A DNA stretch of 64,000 nt. It comes from DAIQRJ01 sp963708795 (GTDB lineage: Bacteria; Actinomycetota; Actinomycetes; Propionibacteriales; DAIQRJ01). The notes under the pieces were generated by a model, which made no database searches, was not told the DNA's origin, and was given only the letters and a program-made list of their open reading frames with translations. The DNA lies in assembly GCA_963708795.1 (NCBI GenBank), contig CAVPUH010000004.1, forward strand, positions 124,001-188,000, written 5' to 3'. Below are positions 53,533 to 63,874 of this stretch, piece by piece. A program made the position numbers and the translations under genes. Position 1 is the first letter of the stretch; each line of letters begins with the position of its first letter.

Positions 53533-53562
53533 CAGGCCCCGGGACCGAGGTCCCGGGGCCTG
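53533..53562 (-). terminator. groEL terminator
   Basis: CAGGCCCCGGGACC, loop GA, GGTCCCGGGGCCTG: a perfect 14-bp stem 65 bases beyond the groEL stop. The nearby 14-base pair GGACGCA(c/t)GCGGCC near 53462 and 53494 is a near-exact direct repeat of unknown meaning. The remainder of the 53410-53626 gap shows nothing. Confidence 0.85.
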
Positions 53563-53626
53563 CCCACTGAAGGGGTGGTGCCGGTGGTGCTGTGCCGTGG
53601 TGTAGCCGGCTGGTCGTGCGGTTGGA

Positions 53627-55255
<1,629 letters not shown>

Positions 55256-55356
55256 CTAGCGAAATCCTCCCCAGATGGGTGGACGTGCGGTGTCGGTTGG
55301 TGCCCGCGACGGACGATCTCGGCTGCTCGAGATCTCACCGGCCGACCTGCAGCGTT

Positions 55357-55419
55357 CTGTCACTCTCGACCTAAGAGTGCTAACCCCGATTATTAGCACT
55401 CGCCCCATGGGAGTGCAAA
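55357..55419 (-). promoter_or_regulatory. groEL promoter with two tandem CIRCE (HrcA) operators
   Basis: Four half-sites, each 9 bases apart: CTGTCACTC (55357-55365), GAGTGCTAA (55375-55383), TTAGCACTC (55393-55401), GAGTGCAAA (55411-55419). Half-sites 1+2 and 3+4 each form a canonical TTAGCACTC-N9-GAGTGCTAA CIRCE element (the second with one mismatch). On the minus strand TTGCAC (55418-55413), a 17-base spacer and TAATAA (55395-55390) make a strong promoter lying in and between the operators. HrcA would repress groEL until heat or unfolded protein titrates GroEL. Confidence 0.88.
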
Positions 55420-55536
55420 CGTCCGAGCGGCTGCGGACGCGCTCGGGCCGTGTGCTCCGACCGCTCACGCAGACCGGCCCCGGTCATCCTCGCGCGCCGC
55501 ACGCCGGCCGGGTCGCGGGACTGGAATTCTGGCCGG

Positions 55537-57567
55537 GTGACCGCTTCCCCCGTTGATCAGCACGTCCTGGACTTCGCTCGAGCCGTCACGCCCGGGATCG
55601 ACCCGGCCGACGTCGCCGGCCTCGACGCCGCCTTCACCTCCGACGGCCTCCCGAGCCCGTGGGCAGCCGTGGCGTCGGTGCTGCCCGACGGACCGATCGA
55701 CGCCGCCGCCGTCGACGCTCTGCTCGCCGCACCCGCGACCGCGACAGCGGCTGCGGCCGGCATCCGTGCGGCCCAGCAGGCCTACTACGGCAATCCCCGC
55801 GGCCTGGCCGGCGGCGACGTCCGGAGTTGGTCGGAGGTCGGCTACCTCGAGGAGCAGCCCGGCACGACGTGGCCCGACCTGCACGACCTCGCGCCCAGGA
55901 TGACGGCCTTCGCGGACATCGGCCGCTCCTACGACGTCATCGTGATCGGCACGGGCGCCGGGTCGATCGTCGCGCGGACGGCCGCTGAGGCCGGGGCGCG
56001 CGTCTTGATCGTCGAGCGCGGCCAGTGGCTGGCCGCCGACGCGCAGCCGGATCACCTCCGCAACCAGCGCGTCATCAGCGGCCTGTCGACGCAGGCCGGG
56101 CCGATCCGTGCCGGGAACCCCCGCGTCGCCGGCGACACGGTCGTCACCCCGGTCGACGGCGGATGGCTGAACAACGCGATGACCGTCGGTGGCGGGATGC
56201 GGGTCTTCGGCGCCCAGGCCTGGCGGTTCTGCGCCCAGGACTTCGCCATGGCCAGCACGTACGGCGTCCCCGACGGCAGCTCGCTCGCGGACTGGCCGTT
56301 CGGGTACGCCGAACTGGCGCCCTACTACGACCGGGCCGAGTACGAGCTCGGGGTCAGCGGCGATCCTGTCGGCAACGCCTTCGCCGGGGCACGGACGCGC
56401 GATTACCCGATGCCGCCGCTACCGCTCACGGCCTCCGGACGACTGCTGCTGGCCGGTGCGCGCGAGCTGGGGTGGGGAACCGCACCGGTGCCGCTGCTGA
56501 TCAACTCCCGGCCCTACCACGGGCGCGCGGCCTGCCAGGAGTGCGGCACCTGCGTGGGCTTCTCGTGCCGGGCGAACGCCAAGAACGGGACCCACAACAC
56601 GGCGCTTCCGCTGGCGCTCGCGACAGGGCGGTGCGACCTCGCCGTCGGCACGGCCGCGACTCGCATCGTCACCGATGCCGGCGGCAAGGTCACCGGCGTC
56701 CGGCTCCAGGCACTCGCGGCCGACGGCACTCCGGGCCCGACGACGACCGTCGACGCCGGCGAGGTCGTCGTCAGTGCCGGCGCCACCGAAACCGCACGGC
56801 TGCTCCTGCTCTCGGCCCACGACGGCGAGCCCCACGGCCTCGGCAACAACACCGACCAGGTCGGACGGCATCTCCAGGGCCACGTGTACGCGGGCGCGCT
56901 GGGTCTGGTCGACGAGCAGGTCCAGTTCGGGCAGGGCCCCGGAGCATCGATCTGCACGAACGACTTCCGGCACGACAACGACGGGATCATCGGCGGCGGC
57001 ATGCTGGCGAACGACTTCGTGCCCATCCCGCTGGCCACGCTGGGCATGTTGTCGCGCACCGGGATGATCCCCGCCTGGGGTGCCGCGAGCGCGGCCGCGA
57101 TGGCGCACTCCTACACGCGCCACCTGCACATCATGGGCCCGATCCAGGAGGTGTCCACGGCGCGTGCGCGCGTCCGGCTCGACACCTCGGTCCGCGACAG
57201 TCTCGGCTTGCCGGTGGCGCGGTTCTCCGGCTCCATCCATCCGGAGGACGTCCGCACGGCCCACCATCACGCCGACCGCGCCGTCGAGTGGCTGGAAGCC
57301 AGTGGTGCCACGAGGATCGCCGCGATGCGCCCGGGGCCACGCGCCACCGCGGACGGCCCCAGCGGCGGCCAGCACCAGGCCGGAACCTGCCGGATGGGCA
57401 GTGATCCGGCCACGTCCGTCGTCGACCCGGAGGGTCGAGTCTGGGGGCACGACAACCTTCGGGTCGCCGACGGCAGCGTCCACGTGACGAACGGCGGCGT
57501 CAACCCGGTGCTCACCATCCTCGCCAACGCCTACCGCATCGCCGAGCTGATGACGAAGCGGTTCTAG
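55537..57567 (+). CDS. GMC oxidoreductase with N-terminal gluconate-dehydrogenase subunit 3-like region
   Basis: 676 residues from the GTG at 55537. The first 110 residues (VLDFARAVTPGIDPADVAGL) resemble the small subunit that accompanies membrane sugar dehydrogenases. The GMC FAD fold follows: VIVIGTGAGSIVARTAAEAGARVLIVE, TVGGGMRVFGAQAW, a cysteine cluster CQECGTCVGFSC, SAGATETARLLLLSA, and the C-terminal HQAGTCRMGSDP with VHVTNGGVNPVLTILANAYRIAE holding the catalytic His/Asn. No signal peptide. It would oxidise an alcohol or sugar; substrate unknown. Convergent with DUF1304. Confidence 0.9.
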   Translation: MTASPVDQHVLDFARAVTPGIDPADVAGLDAAFTSDGLPSPWAAVASVLPDGPIDAAAVDALLAAPATATAAAAGIRAAQQAYYGNPRGLAGGDVRSWSEVGYLEEQPGTTWPDLHDLAPRMTAFADIGRSYDVIVIGTGAGSIVARTAAEAGARVLIVERGQWLAADAQPDHLRNQRVISGLSTQAGPIRAGNPRVAGDTVVTPVDGGWLNNAMTVGGGMRVFGAQAWRFCAQDFAMASTYGVPDGSSLADWPFGYAELAPYYDRAEYELGVSGDPVGNAFAGARTRDYPMPPLPLTASGRLLLAGARELGWGTAPVPLLINSRPYHGRAACQECGTCVGFSCRANAKNGTHNTALPLALATGRCDLAVGTAATRIVTDAGGKVTGVRLQALAADGTPGPTTTVDAGEVVVSAGATETARLLLLSAHDGEPHGLGNNTDQVGRHLQGHVYAGALGLVDEQVQFGQGPGASICTNDFRHDNDGIIGGGMLANDFVPIPLATLGMLSRTGMIPAWGAASAAAMAHSYTRHLHIMGPIQEVSTARARVRLDTSVRDSLGLPVARFSGSIHPEDVRTAHHHADRAVEWLEASGATRIAAMRPGPRATADGPSGGQHQAGTCRMGSDPATSVVDPEGRVWGHDNLRVADGSVHVTNGGVNPVLTILANAYRIAELMTKRF

Positions 57568-57590
57568 CGGCACCGACCGACCCGGTGCCG
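57568..57590. terminator. bidirectional hairpin between GMC and DUF1304 genes
   Basis: CGGCACCG, 7-base loop, CGGTGCCG. The perfect 8-bp stem begins right after the GMC stop and ends 2 bases before the DUF1304 stop. Confidence 0.65.
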
Positions 57591-57592
57591 GG

Positions 57593-58012
57593 TCAGCCGA
57601 CCGCGAGCCCGACGGCCGTGAGCAGGAATCCCGCCGCAGCCGGCACGAACTGCACGGCGGCCGCCCGCCACCGGTCGCGCCCGGTGGAGACCAGGACGAC
57701 GCCGGCAAGAGCCATCGACCCGGTGCCGAACAGCACGAGCGCCCCACCGGCGGCGGTCTGCCCGGCGGCGACGAGCACGATGCCGACCAGGCAGCCGATC
57801 GCCAGGAAGAGGTTGTAGAAGCCCTGGTTGTAGGCCATCGGCTTCAGCACATCGGCATCGGCCTGCGACCTCACGCCGAACCGACGCCAGGTGGCCGGCC
57901 GGGTGAAGCGGAGGCTCTCGAGGACGAAGAAGAAGACGTGCAGGCCGCTCGCGACACCCGCGAACACCAACCCGGCGATCACCACGATCCGCTCCGATCC
58001 GGCTCGACCCAC
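57593..58012 (-). CDS. DUF1304 family membrane protein
   Basis: 139 residues from the GTG at 58012; the open frame continues upstream but no earlier start is supported. Four transmembrane segments: ERIVVIAGLVFAGVASGLHVFFFVLE (cut at the family's Glu), then a loop with RFTRPATWRRFGV and PMAYNQGFYNLFLAIGCLVGIVLV, both hallmark DUF1304 blocks, and two further helices. Function unknown; a small integral membrane protein. Separate from the MoaD-like gene on the same strand by 26 bases. Confidence 0.85.
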   Translation of the reverse strand: MGRAGSERIVVIAGLVFAGVASGLHVFFFVLESLRFTRPATWRRFGVRSQADADVLKPMAYNQGFYNLFLAIGCLVGIVLVAAGQTAAGGALVLFGTGSMALAGVVLVSTGRDRWRAAAVQFVPAAAGFLLTAVGLAVG

Positions 58013-58038
58013 TCGACCCGCAAGAGTCGTGGCGACGG

Positions 58039-58314
58039 TCAGCCGCCGGCGACGGCGGGGACCACCGAGATCTGCACGCCGTCCGGCGTGGCGGTCGCGA
58101 GGCCGTCGGTGAAGCGGACGTCCTCGTTTCCGACGTACACGTTGACGAATCGTCGCAGCGAGCCGGCGTCGTCGAGGATCCGGGCGCCGATGCCGGGGTG
58201 GTTCGACTCGAGCGACCCGAGCACGGCCGACAGGGTGTCGCCGTCGGCGCTCACCTCGGACTTCCCGTCCGTGTAGGTCCGCAGGATCGTGGGGATTCGT
58301 ACGCTGACACTCAT
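58039..58314 (-). CDS. MoaD/ThiS-like ubiquitin-fold sulfur carrier
   Basis: 91 residues. Beta-grasp pattern: VSVRIPTILRTYTDGKSEV at the N-terminus, RFVNVYVGNEDVRF in the middle, and the C-terminal VVPAVAGG ending in the di-glycine that is adenylated and thiocarboxylated in this family. In actinobacteria, thrC-linked MoaD/ThiS genes of this kind are related to CysO, the carrier used by CysM. It lies 26 bases downstream of thrC on the same strand, so a role in sulfur delivery around methionine/cysteine metabolism is likely, though no CysM or JAMM protease is nearby. Confidence 0.9.
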   Translation of the reverse strand: MSVSVRIPTILRTYTDGKSEVSADGDTLSAVLGSLESNHPGIGARILDDAGSLRRFVNVYVGNEDVRFTDGLATATPDGVQISVVPAVAGG

Positions 58315-58340
58315 GGTCGAGGTCCTCTCGGGTAAGGGAG

Positions 58341-59615
58341 TCAGTCGGCCAGGCCCGAGGCGAGGAACGCCTCGAAGCTCGGCTCGATGGTGGCGGCGGG
58401 ACCGACCCGGTCGGCGATCGCGTCGAGGGTCTTGAGTCCGTCACCGGAGTTGATGACGACCGTCTCGGCGTCGGGGTCGAGCTGTCCGGTCGCGATCAGC
58501 TTGCGCAGGGTCGCGATCGTCACACCGCCGGCGGTCTCGGCGAAGATGCCCTCGGTCCGGGCGAGCAGTTCGATGCCGTCGCGCACCTCGTCGTCGTTCA
58601 CGTCCTCCACGGTTCCGCCGGTGCGACGGGTGACGTCGAGGACGTAGGGACCGTCAGCCGGGTTGCCGATCGCCAGCGACTTCGCGATCGTGTCGGGCTT
58701 GACCGGACGGACCACGTCCCGGTGGTTCTTGAACGCCTCCGCCACGGGTGAGCATCCGGTGGCCTGCGCACCGTAGATCTTGTACGGCGTGCCCTCGATG
58801 AGGCCGAGGTCGACGAACTCGCGGAAGCCCTTGTCGATCTTGACCAGCTGGGCGCCGGACGCGACGGGGACGACGACCTGCTCGGGCAGTCGCCATCCGA
58901 GCTGTTCGGCGATCTCGTAGCCGAGGGTCTTGGAGCCCTCCGCGTAGTACGGCCGGACGTTGACGTTGACGAACGCCCAGTCGGCGCGCTCGCCGGCGAT
59001 CTCGGACGCCAGTCGGTTCACGTCGTCGTAGTTGCCCTCGACAGCGATCAGCGTGCCGCCGTAGACCGCGGTGGTGAGGATCTTCTGCTGCTCGAGGTTG
59101 CTCGGCACGAACACGACGCTGCGGATCCCGGCACGTGCAGCGGCCGCGGCGACGGCGTTGGCCAGGTTGCCGGTGGACGGACAGGCCAGAACGGTGAACC
59201 CCAGCTCGCGCGCGGCGGCCAGGGCGACGGCGACGACGCGGTCCTTGAACGAGTGCGTGGGATTCGACGTGTCGTCCTTGACCCACAGGGTCTTCATGCC
59301 CAGCGCCGCGGCGAGCCGGTCGGCCTTCACCAGCCGGGTCAGGCCGGGTTCGGTGTTGGGCACGCTCGCCACGTCGGCCGGCACCGGGAGCAGGGGGGCG
59401 TAGCGCCAGATGTTGCGGGGGCCGGCTTCGATCTCGGCGCGTGTCAGGCTGGGGAACTCGTAGCCGATCTCGAGGGGGCCGAAGCACTCGAGGCAGGCGT
59501 AGTTCGGGCCGAGCGGCTGCGTCGCACCGCATTCGCGGCAGACGAGTTCGACGGCGTTGCCGAAGGCGCCCTCTCGGACGACGTGCGTGGCCGGGTCGGT
59601 CTGGGTAACCGTCAT
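58341..59615 (-). CDS. thrC: threonine synthase
   Basis: 424 residues; ATG at 59615 with GAGGAG upstream. N-terminal zinc-ribbon-like module (LVCRECGATQPLGPNYACLECF). PLP fold type II: Lys in DDTSNPTHSFKDRVVAVAL, STGNLANAVAAAAARAG, VPSNLEQQKI, PVASGAQLVK and VINSGDGLKTLD. It converts O-phospho-homoserine to threonine. A SAM-I riboswitch occupies the leader, tying it to SAM level, and a MoaD/ThiS-like gene follows in the same direction. Threonine synthase competes with methionine synthesis for the same precursor, which may explain the switch. Confidence 0.95.
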   Translation of the reverse strand: MTVTQTDPATHVVREGAFGNAVELVCRECGATQPLGPNYACLECFGPLEIGYEFPSLTRAEIEAGPRNIWRYAPLLPVPADVASVPNTEPGLTRLVKADRLAAALGMKTLWVKDDTSNPTHSFKDRVVAVALAAARELGFTVLACPSTGNLANAVAAAAARAGIRSVVFVPSNLEQQKILTTAVYGGTLIAVEGNYDDVNRLASEIAGERADWAFVNVNVRPYYAEGSKTLGYEIAEQLGWRLPEQVVVPVASGAQLVKIDKGFREFVDLGLIEGTPYKIYGAQATGCSPVAEAFKNHRDVVRPVKPDTIAKSLAIGNPADGPYVLDVTRRTGGTVEDVNDDEVRDGIELLARTEGIFAETAGGVTIATLRKLIATGQLDPDAETVVINSGDGLKTLDAIADRVGPAATIEPSFEAFLASGLAD

Positions 59616-59632
59616 GGCGGCGTTCTCCTCTC

Positions 59633-59762
59633 CTCATCTTCCCCGCATCGACCATCGACGCGGGACGGACGTGGCACCTGGTGCGTCCTCGGACCGATGG
59701 CCTGCGAACGAACTGGCTGCCGGGGCTTCAGCGGGCCGTATCCCTCTGCCCCTCTCGATGAG
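59633..59762 (-). promoter_or_regulatory. SAM-I (S-box) riboswitch in the thrC leader
   Basis: Minus strand, 5' to 3': CTCATC opens P1, then AGAGgGGCAGAGGGA, GGCCC, TGAAGCCCCGGCAGCC (the conserved P2/P3 core), later CAGGTGCCAC, the P4 hairpin CCCGCGTCGA...TCGATGCGGG, and AAGATGAG closing P1 at about 59633. The order and core residues match the SAM-I aptamer. The P1 3' strand runs straight into GAGGAGAGGAG, the thrC Shine-Dalgarno, about 17 bases before the ATG, so translational control is plausible. Nothing further was found in 59763-59944. Confidence 0.93.
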
Positions 59763-59944
59763 CAGGTCCACGGTAACCGGCGCGTCCACCCCTCGGTCAC
59801 CGGTCCCGGAATCCGAGACGGGGATGGCCACGGACCGCGCCGACGGCACGAGGCGCCGGCCGGGGGCGGTGTATCGCCGAGGTGCGGGCGCCACTCTCAC
59901 GACCGTCCCGGACCATCACGCGATCCTCACGAACGGACTGGCGC

Positions 59945-60928
59945 ATGACCTCGAATCTCCCGATCGGACGACGCGGCCTCGTCGCGGGCCTCGGCCTCGC
60001 CGGCGCCGCCGCAGTGCTCGCCCCGACAGCCCGTGCCGATGCGACTCCCGGCGGCGCGACCGGTCCGGGACCCGGGCGGGCCGGCAAGCTCCGGAACGCG
60101 GCGCCTGCCGGGCTGCACCCGATCGCATCGGCGCCCCTGACCGGCTACACGTACACGTTCCTCGACATGTGGGACTTCAGCCCGGAGAACTACGTGTCCG
60201 GGCGTACGTGGACGTCGCGCGGTGGAACGTACGCACCGGTCGGGAGCGGCGACACGCTGTGGGCGACCACCCAGATCCCGCCGGGCGCCGTGCTGGGCGA
60301 CGTCGAGTGGTACGTGTCGTCGATCGTCGCGACCCAACTGATGGGACGGATCTGGGTGGCGGGCGTCCCGACGCTCATGCAGACGGTCTGCGACGGAACC
60401 ATCCCGGCCAACAGCACGATCGGTCTCGTACGGGCGCGCCGGATCGTCCCGCCCGCTGCGACCAACGGCCCGTACCCGCACGGCACCAAGCTCGCCCTCG
60501 GGGTCTTCACGCCGAACGACGCCTCGGTGGCGGTGAACGGTGTCCGGGTCGGGTGGAAGCTCGCTCCGGCGGGCGAGGTGATCCTGCCGGCTCCGGTGCG
60601 GTTGTACGACTCGCGGTCGGGCGGCGGTGCCAAGATCGAGACCGGTCACACCCGTACGCACAGCCTCGCGACGAAGCTGCCTGCCGGCGCCGTCGGAGCG
60701 CTCCTCAACGTGACCGTCACCAGCACCGAGAAGTCCGGCTACCTGAAGGTCTACTCGTCGGCGGTCCCGGCTCCGGCCACCTCGTCCATGAACTGGTTCG
60801 CGCCCCATCAGACGCTGGCCAACGGAGTCCAGACGGCCGTCTCCAGTGGACGATCGCTGAAGGTGACCTGCGGCGGCGGCGACGCGAAGACCCACTACAT
60901 CCTCGACCTCGTCGGCTACCTCGCCTGA
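59945..60928 (+). CDS. Tat-exported extracellular protein with C-terminal beta domain
   Basis: 327 residues from the ATG at 59945. The twin-arginine signal IGRRGLVAGLGLAGAAAVLA is followed by an Ala-x-Ala site near residue 30. Central 170 residues: beta-rich, with LTGYTYTFLDMWDFSPENYVS and VEWYVSSIVATQLMGRIW. From about 215: PVRLYDSRSGGGAKIETGHT, GALLNVTVTSTEKSGYLKVYS and HYILDLVGYLA form a repeat-type beta domain common in actinobacterial secreted proteins. No catalytic motif recognised. Probably a wall-associated or secreted structural protein. Confidence 0.75.
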   Translation: MTSNLPIGRRGLVAGLGLAGAAAVLAPTARADATPGGATGPGPGRAGKLRNAAPAGLHPIASAPLTGYTYTFLDMWDFSPENYVSGRTWTSRGGTYAPVGSGDTLWATTQIPPGAVLGDVEWYVSSIVATQLMGRIWVAGVPTLMQTVCDGTIPANSTIGLVRARRIVPPAATNGPYPHGTKLALGVFTPNDASVAVNGVRVGWKLAPAGEVILPAPVRLYDSRSGGGAKIETGHTRTHSLATKLPAGAVGALLNVTVTSTEKSGYLKVYSSAVPAPATSSMNWFAPHQTLANGVQTAVSSGRSLKVTCGGGDAKTHYILDLVGYLA

Positions 60929-60966
60929 GCGGCACGGCCCGATGGGCACTCGGCCAGACTGATCCC

Positions 60967-61419
60967 GTGCGCACGCTCCACCGGGTCCGCCGAGCCGGCA
61001 ACCTCCTCAACCTGTCGACGCCTGTCGGGCTGGTCGTGTCCCGCCTCGGTGGGGCGGTGCGGACCGGCGGGCCGGACGGTCTCGTGCTCGCCGGCGGCTA
61101 CCGATTCCGCTTTCCCACCGGCGGCGCGTTCACGATCGGGAACGTCGTCATCACGCGGTCGGACGTCGATGCGCTGCGCAGCCGACCCCGGGTCCTCGCC
61201 CACGAGAACCGCCACGCCTGGCAGTACCTGGTGTTCGGCGGTCCGCTCTACTGGCCGCTGTACACGGCAGCCATGGCATGGTCGATGCTGAGGACGGGCG
61301 ACCGCGCGTCGCGCAACGTGTTCGAACGCTCCGCCGGCCTGGCTGACGGCGGGTACATCGAACGACCGGCGATCAGGCGGATCGACCGGCTCCGGCACCG
61401 ACAGGGAGTCGAACGCTGA
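60967..61419 (+). CDS. small conserved protein with HENRH zincin-like motif
   Basis: 150 residues from the GTG at 60967; the stop overlaps the amidase ATG (TGATG). It has an N-terminal basic/hydrophobic stretch (LLNLSTPVGLVVSRLGGAV), VVITRSDVDALRSRPRVLAHENRHAWQYLVFG carrying HExxH, a membrane-like WPLYTAAMAWSMLR, and FERSAGLADGGY near the end. The HExxH fits a minimal membrane-associated metalloprotease, as seen in DUF4157-like proteins, but no family is certain. Coupled to the amidase gene. Confidence 0.65.
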   Translation: MRTLHRVRRAGNLLNLSTPVGLVVSRLGGAVRTGGPDGLVLAGGYRFRFPTGGAFTIGNVVITRSDVDALRSRPRVLAHENRHAWQYLVFGGPLYWPLYTAAMAWSMLRTGDRASRNVFERSAGLADGGYIERPAIRRIDRLRHRQGVER

Positions 61420-62896
61420 TGGCGAGCACCGACCCGCATCCCCCGAGCACCGACCTGGCTTTCCTCGACGCCCACGAGCTGACCCAGAGGTTCGGGGCGG
61501 GCACGCTCACGTCGGTCGAGCTCGTCACGGCCCTGTTGGATCGGATCGCCGCCCTGGACCGGTCCGGGCCCGAGCTGCACGCCGTGATCAGCCTCGAGCC
61601 CGACGCCCTCGGCCAGGCCGCCGCCCTCGACGCCGAGCGAGCCGCCGGTCGCACGCGCGGGCCCCTGCACGGGATCCCCGTTCTGGTGAAGGACAACATC
61701 GACACCGTCGGACCACTCGGCACGACCGCCGGTTCGCTGGCCCTGGCGGACACCGGTCCGAGTGCCGACGCGCCGCTCGTGACGAGCTTGCGGGCGGCCG
61801 GTGCGCTCGTGCTGGGAAAGACCAACCTGTCCGAGTGGGCGAGCATCCGGTCGGATCACTCGACGTCCGGCTGGAGCGCCGTCGGCGGTCTGTGCCGGAA
61901 CCCGCACGCCCTCGACCGATCGGCCGGCGGTTCGTCGTCGGGCTCCGGTGCCGCGGTCGCCGCCGGGTACGCGCCGCTCGCCGTCGGCACGGAGACCGAC
62001 GGGTCGATCGTCTGCCCGTCCGCACTCAACGGCCTCGTCGGCCTCAAGCCCACCGTCGGTTCCATCACCGGTGCCGGCATCGTGCCGATCTCCCACCGCC
62101 AGGACACCGCCGGGCCGATGGCCAGGTCGGTCCGGGACGCGGCACTCATGTTCTCCGTGCTCTCCGGTCAGCCCGCGGTCGAGCTCGACAGCGTCCGGGG
62201 CCGTCGCCTCGGCGTCCCGCGCACCCCGCTCTGGGGTCATCATCCGGCGTCCGACGCCGCCGCCACCGTTGCACTGGAGGCCCTCGACGCGGCCGGCGTC
62301 GTCATCGTCGACGACCTCGAACTGCCGGCGTTGCCCGACGACAAGTCGATCGGGCGCATCCTGCTGGCCGATCTGGTCGTGGACCTCCGGTGCGTACCTG
62401 GCCACGCGTCCCGATGCAGCGGTGGCGTCCCTGTCGGACGTGATCAGGTTCAACCTCGAGCACGCGGACGTCGAACTCGGGCACTTCGGTCAGGATCTCT
62501 TCACCCTCGCCGAGGAGTGGGCCGGCGAGGACGACGCCGACCAGCGCTACCGCGAGGCGCTCGACCGATGTGTGACGGCTGCGAAGACCGAGGGCATCGA
62601 CCGGCTCCTGGCCGATCACCGGCTCGACGCCCTGGCCGCGCCTGCCTACCCGCCCGCCTGGAAGATCGACCTCGTCGACGGTGACCACATCGACGGCTCC
62701 TGCTCGGGCTACCCCGCGATCGCCGGCTATCCCGTCATCAGCGTGCCCTGCGGCGCCGTCGACGACCTTCCCCTCGGGCTCGGGCTCATCGGGAACGCCG
62801 GGTCGGAGCCGGTGCTGCTCGGACTGGCCGCCGCCGTGGAGGCCGCGCTCGGGCCGGCACCGCGGCCCGACGTTCCGTCCCGCCCGGGTGGGCTGA
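61419..62896 (+). pseudogene. amidase-signature family amidase, frameshifted
   Basis: ATG at 61419. Ser-cisSer-Lys set: Lys in HGIPVLVKDNIDTVG, cis-Ser in SAGGSSSGSGAAVAAG, nucleophile Ser in TDGSIVCPSALNGLVGLKP; all intact. Near 62390 the frame changes by one base and continues as AYLATRPDAAVASLSDVIRFNLEHADVELG through GYPVISVPCGAVDDLP and LLGLAAAVEAAL. That frame then stays open across the antisense otsB gene to 63948; the natural stop is probably near 62896, which would need another indel, so the end is uncertain. Hydrolyses amides, possibly plant auxin-type or peptide amides; substrate unknown. Confidence 0.82.
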
Positions 62897-62922
62897 CGCC
62901 CCGCGGCTGGGCAGCAGTGCGG

Positions 62923-63768
62923 TCAGTCGACGCCGTTGCGCAACGCGATCGCCAGATCGCGAAGCCACGACGCGACACCGCCGGGGCCGGAAAGCACGAG
63001 GTCGGCGTGCTCGGTCAGCTCCGTGACCTCGTCGGACCCGGAGCAGATCGCCAGCCCGGCACCGCCGCCCTTGCGGAACGCGGCGACCTCGTCGAACGCA
63101 GGCAGGTCGCCCAGATCGTCGCCGATGTAGATGACGCCCGTCGGTTGCACCTGCTCGATGAGCTCGTGCAGCGCCACGCCCTTGTCGATACCGGGCGGTC
63201 GCAGTTCGACCACGTAGCGGCCGGGTTCGACCGTCAGTCCCAGCCTGTCGGCGAGTGGGCGCAGGATCCGCTCGGTCTCGTCCGCCGCTTCACCCGGCTC
63301 GTCGGCGGGCCGGGTGTGCACGGCGACCGACCGGCCCTTGTCCTCGAGCGTGACGTCGTCGGGCAGCGTTCCGTCCTCGAGCCAACCACGGATGGTCTTC
63401 CTGGCCTCGTCGATCCCCGGGTGCACGGGCATGGCGACCACCCGCATCTCCGACCCGTCCCAGCGCTCGGCGCCGTAGTGGCCGAGCACCACGAGGTGAT
63501 GGCGGGCGACGGTCCCGCCACGGGCCGTGCGGGTGACGGCGATCGACGCGAGCCCGCTGCGGGAGGCGGCCACCCGAGCCGGTCGGCCGGTGACGATCGC
63601 GAGACAGGCGACCTCGGTGTCGAGCCGGGCGAGCACGCCGGGGATCTCCGGGTGTGCGGCCGCTTCCTCGGGGTTCTCCACGATGCGGGCGAGCGTGCCG
63701 TCGAAATCGAGCGCGAGCAGCACGTGGGCGGCATCGTCGGCAAAGGGCCTCAAGTCGACGCCGGTCAT
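62923..63768 (-). CDS. otsB: trehalose-6-phosphate phosphatase
   Basis: 281 residues; ATG at 63768. HAD motifs: LALDFDGTLARIV (motif I), VTGRPARVAA (motif II), PPGIDKGVALHELI, and IYIGDDLGDLPAF (motif IV). Central LGHYGAERWDG is typical of OtsB. It removes phosphate from trehalose-6-phosphate as the second step of the OtsA-OtsB pathway. otsA is not in the window. The DUF3263 gene follows in the other order, a pairing known from actinobacteria. Confidence 0.93.
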   Translation of the reverse strand: MTGVDLRPFADDAAHVLLALDFDGTLARIVENPEEAAAHPEIPGVLARLDTEVACLAIVTGRPARVAASRSGLASIAVTRTARGGTVARHHLVVLGHYGAERWDGSEMRVVAMPVHPGIDEARKTIRGWLEDGTLPDDVTLEDKGRSVAVHTRPADEPGEAADETERILRPLADRLGLTVEPGRYVVELRPPGIDKGVALHELIEQVQPTGVIYIGDDLGDLPAFDEVAAFRKGGGAGLAICSGSDEVTELTEHADLVLSGPGGVASWLRDLAIALRNGVD

Positions 63769-63874
63769 GGCGCCGAGTCTGTCGGACCGGGCAGACCCGT
63801 GAGCCAGCGGCTCAGTCTTCGATACGAGAACCGGCAGAAAGCGGACGAACCATCACGTGCCGCGAAGTGGGTGC

